Shown one piece after another: positions 15,408 through 22,414 of a stretch of 22,414 nt of DNA. Position 1 is the first letter of the stretch. Each line of letters begins with the position of its first letter. The translations under genes were made by a program, and so were the position numbers. The stretch is taken from the NCBI GenBank assembly GCA_002898935.1, contig BEII01000002.1, positions 1 through 22,414 of the forward strand, in the 5' to 3' direction. Source of the stretch: a bacterium HR32 (GTDB lineage: Bacteria > Sysuimicrobiota > Sysuimicrobiia > Sysuimicrobiales > Sysuimicrobiaceae). The notes beneath the pieces were generated by a model. That model did not search any database. It was not told the origin of the DNA and was given only the letters and a program-made list of their open reading frames with translations.

Positions 15408-16918
15408 CGCGCCACCTCCACACCGGCCATGGCCCGGCCGATGGCGTACGGGTCGAACTGGGCGCGGGTGAACTCCGCCACCACCCGGCCCCGGTACAGC
15501 ACCACGATGCGATCCGAGAGCTTCTGGAGCTCGTCCAGGTCCTCGGAGATGAGCAGCACCCCACCGCCCTGCTGGCAGAACCGGACGAGCTGGGCGTGCA
15601 GGAACTCCGTGGACGGCACATCGAGGCCGCGGGTGGGGTTCTGCGCCACCAAAAGGTGCACCCCTCCTGCCTGCGCGTGGGCGAACACGCGGGCGGCCAG
15701 GAGCTTCTGCAGGTTGCCACCGCTCAGCAGGCCCGCGGGCGCGTCGGGCCCCGGGCAGACCACGCGGAACGTCTCCACCGCGGCCTCGCCGAGGCTGCGG
15801 ACCCGGCGCGGGTCGTACCGCAGCGGCGGGAACAACGCCCGGTGCCGGCCCAGGACCACGTTCTCCGCCACCGTCATCCGCGGGAGCACCCCCTCCCGCA
15901 CCCGGTCCTCGGGGATCCACAGCACGCCTCGCTGGATGCGCGGACCCACCCCGTGGGAGCGCACGGGTTCGCCTCGGATCCGGATCTCACCCCCGCTGGG
16001 CGCGAGAGCCCCCGCCACCACGCCCGCGAGCGCGGTCTGCCCGTTGCCGCTCACGCCCGCGACACCCACGATCTCTCCCGTGCGCACCTGCAAGGTGCAC
16101 CCGTCGAGCTGCACGACCCCGCGGCTGTCCACCACCTGCACGTCCACCAAATCCAGCAGGGCTGCACCGCCCCGGGCGGGCTCCTTGGCCGCGGGCCCAG
16201 GGGGTGCACCGCCCACCATCCACTCCACGAGTCTTGCGGCGTCCGCCTGTGCCCTCGCCACCGTCGCCACCCGCCGGCCCCGGCGCATGACGGTGATCCG
16301 GTCGCAGGCCCGGAGGACCTCCTGGATCTTGTGGGTGATCAGCACCACCCCGAGTCCCCGCTCCACGAGGCTCCGCAGGGTGCTGAACAGGGCGTCCACT
16401 TCCTGCGGGGTCAGCAGCGTGGTGGGCTCGTCCAGCACCAGCAGCCGCGCGCCGCGGTACAGGGCCTTGAGGATCTCCACCTTCTGCTGAACCCCCACGG
16501 GCAGCTCACGCACGGGCCGGTCCAACGGGACCGACAGCCCGACCCGTTCCATGAGCGACTCCACGTCCGCCCGCAGTGCCCGGCGGTCGAGCAGGAACCC
16601 TCCCTCCCGGCCCAGCACCACGTTCTCCAGCGCCGTGAAGTGGCGCACCAGCTCGAAGTGCTGGTGGACCATCCCGATCCCCAGGCGCACCGCATCCTGC
16701 GGCCCGCGGATCACGACCGGGGTACCGTCCACCTCCACCTGGCCCGCGTCCGGCCGGTACAGGCCGGACAGCACGTTCATCAGGGTGGTCTTGCCCGCGC
16801 CGTTCTCCCCCAGGAGCCCGTGCACCTCTCCAGCGGCCACCTCGAAGTCCGCGCCGTCCAGGGCCTGGACCGCGCCGAACCGCTTGCGCACACCCTGCAG
16901 GCGTACCAGGGGGGTCAC
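15404..16918 (-). CDS. ABC transporter ATP-binding protein, double-domain sugar/nucleoside type (NupO-like, system A)
   Basis: 504 residues with two ATPase domains, as in NupO, XylG and RbsA. Domain 1: Walker A GENGAGKT (37-44), Q-loop HQHF (85-88), signature LPVGVQQ (139-145), Walker B LLVLDEP (159-165), switch His in LITHK. Domain 2 has the degenerate P-loop usual in this family (GVSGNGQTAL, 288-297), signature LLSGGNLQK (397-405) and AQNPTRGLDV (425-434). The first signature has Pro where Ser is usual (LSVG or LSGG), which could weaken ATP contact in that site. GTG 16918 overlaps the DUF1116 stop by 4 nt. It energises uptake through the two permeases that follow. Linking it by overlap to AllG ties the importer to the catabolic step. 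Confidence 0.94.
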   Translation of the reverse strand: MTPLVRLQGVRKRFGAVQALDGADFEVAAGEVHGLLGENGAGKTTLMNVLSGLYRPDAGQVEVDGTPVVIRGPQDAVRLGIGMVHQHFELVRHFTALENVVLGREGGFLLDRRALRADVESLMERVGLSVPLDRPVRELPVGVQQKVEILKALYRGARLLVLDEPTTLLTPQEVDALFSTLRSLVERGLGVVLITHKIQEVLRACDRITVMRRGRRVATVARAQADAARLVEWMVGGAPPGPAAKEPARGGAALLDLVDVQVVDSRGVVQLDGCTLQVRTGEIVGVAGVSGNGQTALAGVVAGALAPSGGEIRIRGEPVRSHGVGPRIQRGVLWIPEDRVREGVLPRMTVAENVVLGRHRALFPPLRYDPRRVRSLGEAAVETFRVVCPGPDAPAGLLSGGNLQKLLAARVFAHAQAGGVHLLVAQNPTRGLDVPSTEFLHAQLVRFCQQGGGVLLISEDLDELQKLSDRIVVLYRGRVVAEFTRAQFDPYAIGRAMAGVEVAR

Positions 16919-18156
16919 CGGGACAGCAGCTCCACCAGCGCCCGCACGGCCTGCTGGAAGGGCTCGAGGGGCGGCCGTACCAGCCCTGCCCCGATCTGCC
17001 CCACCCCCGGCTCCCGGTGCGCGATCCCGGTGTTGATGCGGGGGGTGATGCCGGTCCGGACCACCTTCCGGACGTCGATCCCGGTGGGCGTGCCGCGGAA
17101 GTCCAGGGCCGGGATGCCGAAGGCGGAGTTCTCCGCGAGGGTAATCTCGTACATCTCCAGCGTGGCCGCCACCGCGTCCTGGGGCGTGCCCCCGACGAAG
17201 CGCACGATGGCCGGAGCCGCGGCCATGGCGAAGGCGCCGATCCCCACGGTCTCGGTGATGGTGGAGTCGCCGATGTCCGGATTCGCGTCCTCGTCCCGGA
17301 ACCCCGGGAAGTACAGGCCCTTCGGCGTAGGAGCGGGACCGGTGAACCACCGCGGTCCCAGCCCGGATACCCGGATGCCGAACTCCGTGCCGTTCCGGGC
17401 CATGCAGGTCACCACCGTGGCCCCCTCGATCCCGTGCGCCGCGTCCGCGGTGGCCTTGCAGGCTGCCATCACCGGGTTCAGCACGGCCAGGTCGTTGTCT
17501 GCGAGGTAGCGGAGGGTGTCGTGCAGGGTGTCCGGGTCCAGGTCGCAGCGCACCAGGTGCGGCGCCAGGGCGCGGGCGAACAGCGCGGATCCGGCCACGT
17601 TCCGGTTGTGTCCCTCGTCCCCCATGGTGAGCTGCCGGGCGATGAGGGCCTTGAGGTCCAGCCCGCCCATGTGCTCCAGCGCGCGTCCGATGGCCGGGGC
17701 CACCCGCTCATTCAGGTGGCGCAGCCGCTGGAGCACGTCGGCGCCGTAGGCCCCGTATCGCAGCACGCGGCCATAACCCTCGTTGAAGTTGGAATACGCG
17801 CGGTTGCCGTGCGTCCGGTTCTCCACCACGTACACAGCCATGGAGGCGGTGGTCACCCCAGCCATGGGCCCCACGGTGGCGTGGTCGTGGCAGGGCTCGA
17901 AGCGAACGTCGCCGGAGGACGCCAGGCGCACGGCCTCCTGTTCGTCCCGGGCCAGCCCCTCGTACAGCAGAGCGCCCAGCACCGCGCCCCGCAACGGCCC
18001 GGACATGCGCTCCCAGGGCACGGGCGGGCCCGCGTGCAGGACTAGGTCGGGACGCATTCCCGGGATCGCGTCCAAAGCTCTGGCCACGCCCACCAGCACG
18101 GGCTGGGCTTCCAGCATGCGCTGCACGGCCAGTTGGTTCGCCGCCTCGATGTCCAT
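16915..18156 (-). CDS. allG: DUF1116 protein, AllG/YlbE family (putative carbamoyltransferase component)
   Basis: 413 residues, close to E. coli YlbE. The family signatures are clear: FEPCHDHATVGPMAGVTT at 86-103 and MGDEGHNRNVAGS at 178-190, both conserved and likely part of the active site. The C-terminal half holds GGTPQDAVAATLEMYE and ALDFRGTPTGIDVRKVV. YlbE (AllG) is reported to work with FdrA (AllF) and YlbF (AllH) in converting oxalurate plus phosphate to oxamate and carbamoyl phosphate. No signal or membrane segment, so cytosolic. ATG 18156 has GGAGGAGA at good spacing. It lies 103 nt after fdrA and overlaps the ATPase gene by 4 nt. The DUF family is certain; whether the substrate here is oxalurate or another carbamoylated acid is open. 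Confidence 0.92.
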   Translation of the reverse strand: MDIEAANQLAVQRMLEAQPVLVGVARALDAIPGMRPDLVLHAGPPVPWERMSGPLRGAVLGALLYEGLARDEQEAVRLASSGDVRFEPCHDHATVGPMAGVTTASMAVYVVENRTHGNRAYSNFNEGYGRVLRYGAYGADVLQRLRHLNERVAPAIGRALEHMGGLDLKALIARQLTMGDEGHNRNVAGSALFARALAPHLVRCDLDPDTLHDTLRYLADNDLAVLNPVMAACKATADAAHGIEGATVVTCMARNGTEFGIRVSGLGPRWFTGPAPTPKGLYFPGFRDEDANPDIGDSTITETVGIGAFAMAAAPAIVRFVGGTPQDAVAATLEMYEITLAENSAFGIPALDFRGTPTGIDVRKVVRTGITPRINTGIAHREPGVGQIGAGLVRPPLEPFQQAVRALVELLSR

Positions 18157-18259
18157 CGCTCTTCTCCTCCGGCTGAGAATGGGGTTCTTTCGAGGACTTC
18201 GTGGTCCGTTCCTGCGGCGGGCGCACGCACTCGGGGGCCGCCCACCTTGTGGACGGGGG

Positions 18260-20014
18260 TCAGCCGCCCAGGCGCGCGAGCAACGCCATCATCTCCGCGT
18301 CCCCGCCCGCGGGCGGCCGCCAGTCCACGGACGCCACGGGCACGCCCTGCGCCCGCAGGCTCTCCTCGAACACCGACAGGCCCACGTTTACCACCCGCAG
18401 CGGTCCCGCGAGCAGCGAGCGCACCCGTTCCGGTACGGGCGGGAGCGGTGCGGCCTCGTCGCCGAACTCAAGCTGCATCCGGTCCGCGGGCACCAGCCGA
18501 CCGCCCGCGGCCTCTGCGACTCGGGCTGCGGCCCGGGCTGCCTGTGCGTTGCTGCCAGCCACCCAAACCCCGGCCTCCCGCAGGGTGGCCACCTGCGCCT
18601 GGTAGCCCTGAGGGTCCAGGTCGGTCCCGCACACGGACGCCAGGAACACCACCTCGCGGCCCGCGGTGCGCAGGCGGTCCTGCGCCGCCCGCACCGCGCG
18701 GACGAGCTCCGAAGCCGGGTCCGGGTGTGCGCCGTAGCCCAGCACCAGGTCCACCAGCACCACCGCCACCTCGGGGTCTTCCACCTCCTGGCGCAACCTC
18801 AAGTCCCGCACCGAGGGGTCCAGCATGGGGTGGAGCCGTCCCACGGTGTACTCGTCGGCGCCGAGGTCCAAGGCGGTGTGCTCGCGGCTAGCTCCCCCGG
18901 GGGGCAGCGCCGCGTCGGGGCAGACGGGCGCGTTGGACCAGACCCGGCCCAGCCGTCCGCTCAGCACCACCTGCGCCTCCGCGCAGAGGGTGCCGCCCGC
19001 AAACAGCCCTCGGACCCACCGCTGGCCCGGCAGAAGCCGCGCCTGTGGCTCCGGAGTCTCTTCCTCCGGCGGCTCCAGGCCGCACAGGCGCAGGGCCAGG
19101 TCCGCGGCCTCCTGCAGGGTCTCGGCGAAGTGCACGCCGTCCGCGCGGTCCGGCGGCCGGGCACCCAGGAAGTTCACCACCACGGGCTTGCCACAAGCCC
19201 GCGCCATCCCCACGAGGCGGTCCGCCACCCGGGGCGAGGGCGGCTTGGACAGCAACACCACCACCTCCGTGGCCGGATCCTCGGCCAGGGCGGCAAGCCC
19301 GAGGGCGAACGTCTGGCCGCCCACACGGTCCGACAGGTCGCGGCCGCCAGTCCCCACGGCACACGACACGCCCCCTCCGGCCCTGTGCACCCGCGAGGCG
19401 ACCTCCTGCAGCCCGGTCCCGGAGGCGGCCACGATGCCCACCGGACCTCGCCGCACCCGGTTGGCGAACCCGAGCCCCGCGCCCGCGACGATGGCGGTGC
19501 CGCAGTCCGGACCCATGAGGAGCAGGCCGCGCTGGCCCGCCAGCGCTTTCAGCCTTACCTCGTCCTCCAGCGGCACGTTGTCGCTGAACAGCATTACGTG
19601 CAGGCCCTCCCGCAGCGCCTCCTCGGCCACCGCCGCGGCGAACCGGCCAGGGACGGATACCAGGGCCAGGTCCGCCCCGCCCAGCTGTGCGGCCGCGGTC
19701 CGCACGCTCCGGGGCCTGTAGTCCGCGCCCGAAGCCGCCTCGCGACGCGACAGGAGCGCATCCAGCTGCCGGAGGGCGGCGTCGGCGGCCGCTGCGTCCA
19801 CGGCCCGCACCGCAGCCACCAGGTCGTCCGGGCCGGTGCCTTCCAGCTCTTGGACCCACAGCCCCGCCTGGCGCAGCAGCTCCAGGTTCGCGGGCGTGGC
19901 CATCACCACGCCCGCCTCCTGCACCCCCGGCAGCTCCCGCAGGGCTCGTTGCGCCTGCAGGAGCGCCACGGAGTCGTGGTAGGAGCTCCGCTGGATCCTC
20001 GCCCGGACCACCAT
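18260..20014 (-). CDS. fdrA: FdrA/AllF family protein (succinyl-CoA-synthetase-like fold; putative carbamoyltransferase component)
   Basis: 584 residues, slightly longer than E. coli FdrA (about 555). The N-terminus (residues 1-50: YHDSVALL then VVMATPANLELL) matches the FdrA start. The CoA-ligase-like core follows: MGPDCGTA (167-174), GIVAASGTGLQEV (193-205) and GTGGRDLSDRVGG (221-233). The C-terminal half has a second ligase-like domain with DLVLGYGAHPDP and VCGTDLDPQGYQAQ. The active-site histidine of true succinyl-CoA synthetase is not seen; FdrA proteins lack it. FdrA (AllF) is reported to form oxamate carbamoyltransferase with AllG and AllH. ATG 20014 has only a weak GAGG upstream, but sequence homology begins there. 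It is the first gene of the - strand run, divergent from a binding-protein gene 109 nt away. Confidence 0.92.
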   Translation of the reverse strand: MVVRARIQRSSYHDSVALLQAQRALRELPGVQEAGVVMATPANLELLRQAGLWVQELEGTGPDDLVAAVRAVDAAAADAALRQLDALLSRREAASGADYRPRSVRTAAAQLGGADLALVSVPGRFAAAVAEEALREGLHVMLFSDNVPLEDEVRLKALAGQRGLLLMGPDCGTAIVAGAGLGFANRVRRGPVGIVAASGTGLQEVASRVHRAGGGVSCAVGTGGRDLSDRVGGQTFALGLAALAEDPATEVVVLLSKPPSPRVADRLVGMARACGKPVVVNFLGARPPDRADGVHFAETLQEAADLALRLCGLEPPEEETPEPQARLLPGQRWVRGLFAGGTLCAEAQVVLSGRLGRVWSNAPVCPDAALPPGGASREHTALDLGADEYTVGRLHPMLDPSVRDLRLRQEVEDPEVAVVLVDLVLGYGAHPDPASELVRAVRAAQDRLRTAGREVVFLASVCGTDLDPQGYQAQVATLREAGVWVAGSNAQAARAAARVAEAAGGRLVPADRMQLEFGDEAAPLPPVPERVRSLLAGPLRVVNVGLSVFEESLRAQGVPVASVDWRPPAGGDAEMMALLARLGG

Positions 20015-20123
20015 CGCCTCGTGCGCGTGGTGTTCGACCCCACTCGGTTGGGCCCCTGCAGGACCGAGCCCAGGCGCCGCCGAATCTACGCCCGTCGCGA
20101 CTCGACTCGGGGGAGGGACGGCC
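20015..20123. promoter_or_regulatory. Divergent intergenic region with an inverted repeat (candidate operator)
   Basis: These 109 nt separate fdrA (-) from a binding-protein gene (+) and must hold the start signals for both. A 6-bp inverted repeat, CTCGGT at 20043-20048 and ACCGAG at 20063-20068, is spaced by 14 nt, giving half-sites 20 nt apart centre to centre. An 8-bp palindrome GTCGCGAC lies at 20094-20101. On the - strand TAGATT (20088-20083) matches four of six -10 bases, with no good -35. A regulator binding the dyad could control both directions, but no regulator gene is in the window. Confidence 0.4.
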
Positions 20124-21374
20124 ATGGATCGACACGCTCGTTCGAAGGCCTGGTGGGCCCGCTGTGGCGCGGGCGCGGTGGTGGTGGCGCTCCTGGTGGG
20201 CGCTGTGTGGCACGCACACTCCGCCTCCGCGGCGCAAAGGCCGGTGACGCTCGCCATCCTGCACTTCAGCGTGATCAAGGGCACCACGTGGTCCGGCGCG
20301 CACCACCGGGCGGGCCAGCGCCTGGCCCAGAAGTACCCGAACGTGAAGTACGTCTACCGCGAGGAGGTGGGGCCCGACCTCACCGTCCCGTACGCGGAGG
20401 AGCTCATCCGGCAGGGGGCCAACATCGTGGCGGGCAACGCGGAGTTCATGGGCCTGCCGCTGCGGGACATCGCCGACAAGCACCCGGACGTGTACTTCGC
20501 CTCCGTGGTAGCCAGCGACGTCAGCCGCAAGCGCAACTTCATCCGCTACTTCCCCCGCCAGTACCAGGCCCTGTACCTGGAAGGGCTGGTGGCGGGTGCC
20601 CTGACCCGCACCGGGAACATCGGGGTGGTTTCCGCCTTCCCCAACATCCAGGTGCTGCGCCGGACCGCGGGCTTCTACCTGGGCGTCCAGGACGCGGCCC
20701 GTGCCCTGGGCAAGCGCGTGAACGTGTACGTGAAGTACGTGGGCGACTGGTACAAGCCCACGGAGGAGCGGGAGGTGGCCAACACCCTGGTCACCCAGTA
20801 CCGGGTGGACGTGCTGACCCAGCAGACCGACTCCGGCTCACCGCTGGACGTGGCCCAGCAGCGGCGGATCTGGTTCGTGGGCAAGGACATGGACATCGTG
20901 GGCTTCTACGGCTGGTCCAGCACAGACACGGTGGCCATCTCCTTCGACACCCGCTGGGAGGTCCTGTACGACCGCATGATCCGGGACTACGTGGCGGGCA
21001 ACCGCAACCCGCGCACCCTCCTGTACCTGGGGATGCGGGACACCATGACCCTGGCGGACGGCACCGTGGTGGCCGCGGTGGACATCATGAACAACCGGCG
21101 GGTGGGGGTGGACGCCATCAGCCCCCGGGCGCGCGCGCAGATCCCGCAATCCATCCTCCGGCTGGTGGCGCAGCGCCGGGAGCAGATGATGCGCGGCCAG
21201 TGGGACCCCTTCCAGGCGCACGCCCTGGTGAGCAACGGCACGGGACTCGCATTGCCTGGGACCCCCATCCCGGCCAAGGGGACGGTGGTCAAGCCCGCCG
21301 GCCAGGCGCCCACGGACGAGTGGCTGCTGTCGAAGTTCAACTTCGACCTGAACGGCATGACCATCCTGCGCTAG
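20124..21374 (+). CDS. BMP-family ABC transporter substrate-binding protein (system B)
   Basis: 416 residues, longer than system A's protein. Residues 1-36 look like a signal peptide with a basic start, a hydrophobic core (VVVALLVGAVW) and an ASA-A cleavage site near 35-37; there is no lipobox cysteine. The mature start (VTLAILHFSVIKGTTWSGAHHRAGQRL) is a BMP-like opening of the subclass with a Trp in place of the usual Asp/Phe. EYVGDWYKP-like sequence (YVGDWYKPTEEREVA) and QQTDSGSPLDVAQ are seen further on, the latter near the hinge and ligand site. ATG 20124 has GGGGGAGGGA about 8 nt upstream. It is divergent from fdrA and followed by a palindrome and a second ABC ATPase, so it is the first gene of a second importer. 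It is only distantly like system A's binding protein, so the ligand is likely different. Confidence 0.9.
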   Translation: MDRHARSKAWWARCGAGAVVVALLVGAVWHAHSASAAQRPVTLAILHFSVIKGTTWSGAHHRAGQRLAQKYPNVKYVYREEVGPDLTVPYAEELIRQGANIVAGNAEFMGLPLRDIADKHPDVYFASVVASDVSRKRNFIRYFPRQYQALYLEGLVAGALTRTGNIGVVSAFPNIQVLRRTAGFYLGVQDAARALGKRVNVYVKYVGDWYKPTEEREVANTLVTQYRVDVLTQQTDSGSPLDVAQQRRIWFVGKDMDIVGFYGWSSTDTVAISFDTRWEVLYDRMIRDYVAGNRNPRTLLYLGMRDTMTLADGTVVAAVDIMNNRRVGVDAISPRARAQIPQSILRLVAQRREQMMRGQWDPFQAHALVSNGTGLALPGTPIPAKGTVVKPAGQAPTDEWLLSKFNFDLNGMTILR

Positions 21375-21382
21375 GCGTCCCC

Positions 21383-21412
21383 CTGGGGCCCGCGCGGCCG
21401 CGCGGGCCCCAG
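21383..21412. terminator. Perfect 30-nt palindrome (RNA hairpin; attenuator or mRNA stabiliser)
   Basis: The arms CTGGGGCCCGCGCGG (21383-21397) and its exact complement (21398-21412) form a continuous dyad with no spacer, all but four pairs being G-C. It starts 8 nt after the stop of the binding-protein gene and ends 10 nt before the next ATG. No T-run follows, so full intrinsic termination is unlikely. A hairpin here would let the binding protein be made in excess over the ATPase by partial termination or by protecting the 5' transcript, as is common in binding-protein operons. The dyad itself is seen; its role is inferred. Confidence 0.6.
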
Positions 21413-21422
21413 GCCCCTCCTC

Positions 21423-22414
21423 ATGGCAGACGGGAACGGCTCTGAGACCCGCACGCACGGGCGGCCGCCGGATCGGGCGGTGGTGCTGGCAGCCCGCGGC
21501 ATCACCAAGCGATTTCCCGGTGTGATGGCGCTGGCGGGCGTCGATTTGGACGTGCGCGAGGGGGAGGTCCACGCGGTCCTCGGCCAGAACGGCGCGGGCA
21601 AGACCACCCTCATGAACGTCCTGTTCGGCCTCGTGCACCCCGACGAGGGCGAGGTGTACGTGCGTGGCGAGCGGGTCCAGTTCCGGTCGCCCCACGACGC
21701 CTTGGCGCGTGGGATCGGCATGGTCCACCAGACCCGCAGGCTCGTGGCGGCGCACACGGTGCTGGAGAACGTCCTGCTGGGGCACCCTCGGGCGGCGCGC
21801 GGGGTGATGGACTTCGGCGCCGCCCGGCGCGAGGTGGCCGCCCTCTGCGAGCGGTACGGAGTCCGGGTGGACCTGGACGCGCGCGTCTGGCAGCTGTCTG
21901 AGGGTGAGAAGCAGTGGGTGGAGATCCTGAAGGCCCTGTACGCGGGAGCCCGTGTCCTCATCCTGGACGAACCGACCTCCGCCCTCACCCCTCCGGAGGT
22001 GGACGCACTCCTGCGGGCCGTGCGAGGCCTGGTGGCTGAACACGGCGTGACGGTGTTGCTGGTGACGCACAAGCTCCCCCTGGTCCGCGCGGTCGCCCAC
22101 ACGGTCACGGTGCTGCGCGCGGGCCGCGTCACCGCCCGGCTTCCCGCCGCCGAGGCCTCCGAGGCCGACCTGGTCCGCCACATGGTGGGCGAGGACGTGG
22201 CCCCCGTCGGCCTGGAGGAAGCCGGGCGTCGCCTGGGTCCTGTGGTGCTGGAGGTCGAGGACCTGTGGGCTTACGGCGACAAGGGCACCTGGGCGCTGCG
22301 GGGCGTGTCCTTCGAGGTGCGGGCGGGCGAGGTGCTCGGTGTGGCCGGGGTGTCTGGCAACGGCCAGGAGGAGCTCGCGGAGGGGCTGGCTGGGTTGCGG
22401 CCCGCGGCCGCGGG
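21423..22414 (+). CDS. ABC transporter ATP-binding protein, double-domain sugar/nucleoside type (system B), 3'-truncated
   Basis: The frame is open from ATG 21423 to the window end, giving 330 codons of an expected 500 or so. Domain 1: Walker A GQNGAGKT (54-61), signature LSEGEKQ (158-164), Walker B VLILDEP (178-184), switch His in LLVTHK. Domain 2 has begun with VLEVEDLWAYG and the degenerate P-loop GVSGNGQEEL. The Q-loop region reads VHQTRRLVAAHTV rather than the usual VHQHFxLxPxxTV. It shares the architecture of the system A ATPase but differs clearly in sequence, so this is a second, separate importer. No clear Shine-Dalgarno precedes the ATG; translation may depend on the upstream gene or on the hairpin. 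The permeases presumably lie beyond the window. Confidence 0.93.
   Translation, partial: MADGNGSETRTHGRPPDRAVVLAARGITKRFPGVMALAGVDLDVREGEVHAVLGQNGAGKTTLMNVLFGLVHPDEGEVYVRGERVQFRSPHDALARGIGMVHQTRRLVAAHTVLENVLLGHPRAARGVMDFGAARREVAALCERYGVRVDLDARVWQLSEGEKQWVEILKALYAGARVLILDEPTSALTPPEVDALLRAVRGLVAEHGVTVLLVTHKLPLVRAVAHTVTVLRAGRVTARLPAAEASEADLVRHMVGEDVAPVGLEEAGRRLGPVVLEVEDLWAYGDKGTWALRGVSFEVRAGEVLGVAGVSGNGQEELAEGLAGLRPAAA

Noticed and set aside
18157..18259. Possible terminator or promoter in the 103-nt fdrA-allG gap
   Set aside because: Only short, weak inverted repeats and no T-run or convincing promoter hexamers are seen, so no site is called.
17783..21445. A + strand open frame of 1220 codons
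   Set aside because: It runs antisense to fdrA and DUF1116 and through the binding-protein gene in another frame. Its composition (runs of Arg, Pro, Gly, His) is that of an open shadow frame in GC-rich DNA, with no recognisable domain.
1..22414. Search for tRNAs, CRISPR arrays, insertion sequences, phage genes or toxin-antitoxin pairs
   Set aside because: No cloverleaf-like segment, regular direct repeats, transposase motifs or small paired genes were seen on either strand. Gaps between genes are all shorter than about 120 nt.

Overview
The window is very GC-rich (clearly above 65% by eye) bacterial DNA, packed wall to wall with genes. There are no tRNAs, rRNAs, insertion sequences or CRISPR arrays that I can see. 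GTG starts are common, many genes overlap by 4 nt, and proteins are rich in Ala, Arg, Gly and Val. This suggests a high-GC, possibly thermophilic lineage. A fused AccD-AccA, an MGDG-synthase-type glycosyltransferase and a YkoP-like protein recall deep-branching Bacillota-related or Chloroflexota-like groups. However, both solute-binding proteins have ordinary cleavable signal peptides without a lipobox cysteine, which fits a diderm better. I do not assign a phylum.

Left arm (1-2563, + strand): the end of a coxG-type gene, then the FAD subunit and the 2Fe-2S subunit of a molybdenum hydroxylase of the xanthine dehydrogenase/CO dehydrogenase family, then a DUF2877 protein (the AllH/YlbF family). 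The molybdopterin large subunit is not in the window.

Centre (2602-8141): a tight + strand set of lipid and envelope genes (diacylglycerol-kinase-like lipid kinase, processive-type glycosyltransferase, MFS transporter, NodB-type polysaccharide deacetylase) meets a YkoP-like gene on the - strand, followed by an EamA transporter on the + strand. This block looks functionally unrelated to its flanks.

Right arm (8081-20014, - strand): ten genes read leftward from a divergent promoter region at 20015-20123. In transcription order they are FdrA/AllF, DUF1116 (AllG/YlbE), a double ABC ATPase, two permeases and a BMP-family binding protein (together one complete nucleoside-type importer), a CopD-like four-helix membrane protein, fused acetyl-CoA carboxylase carboxyltransferase AccDA, a metal-dependent cyclase-family hydrolase, and a class III CoA-transferase. 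Rightward from the same region runs a second BMP-family binding protein, a perfect 30-nt palindrome, and a second double ABC ATPase that leaves the window.

Read together, the flanks look like a catabolic locus for a nitrogenous heterocycle (purine, pyrimidine, hydantoin or a related cyclic ureide). Two BMP-type importers would bring in the substrate, a molybdenum hydroxylase would oxidise it, a cyclase-family amidohydrolase would open a ring, and the AllF/AllG/AllH set would carry out a carbamoyl-transfer step. In E. coli that trio is reported as oxamate carbamoyltransferase of allantoin breakdown. A CoA-transferase would activate an acid product. The three All-type genes are all present but split: AllH is about 15 kb from AllF-AllG. 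The substrate and the order of steps are inference; no allantoinase, carbamate kinase or other diagnostic purine gene is in view.
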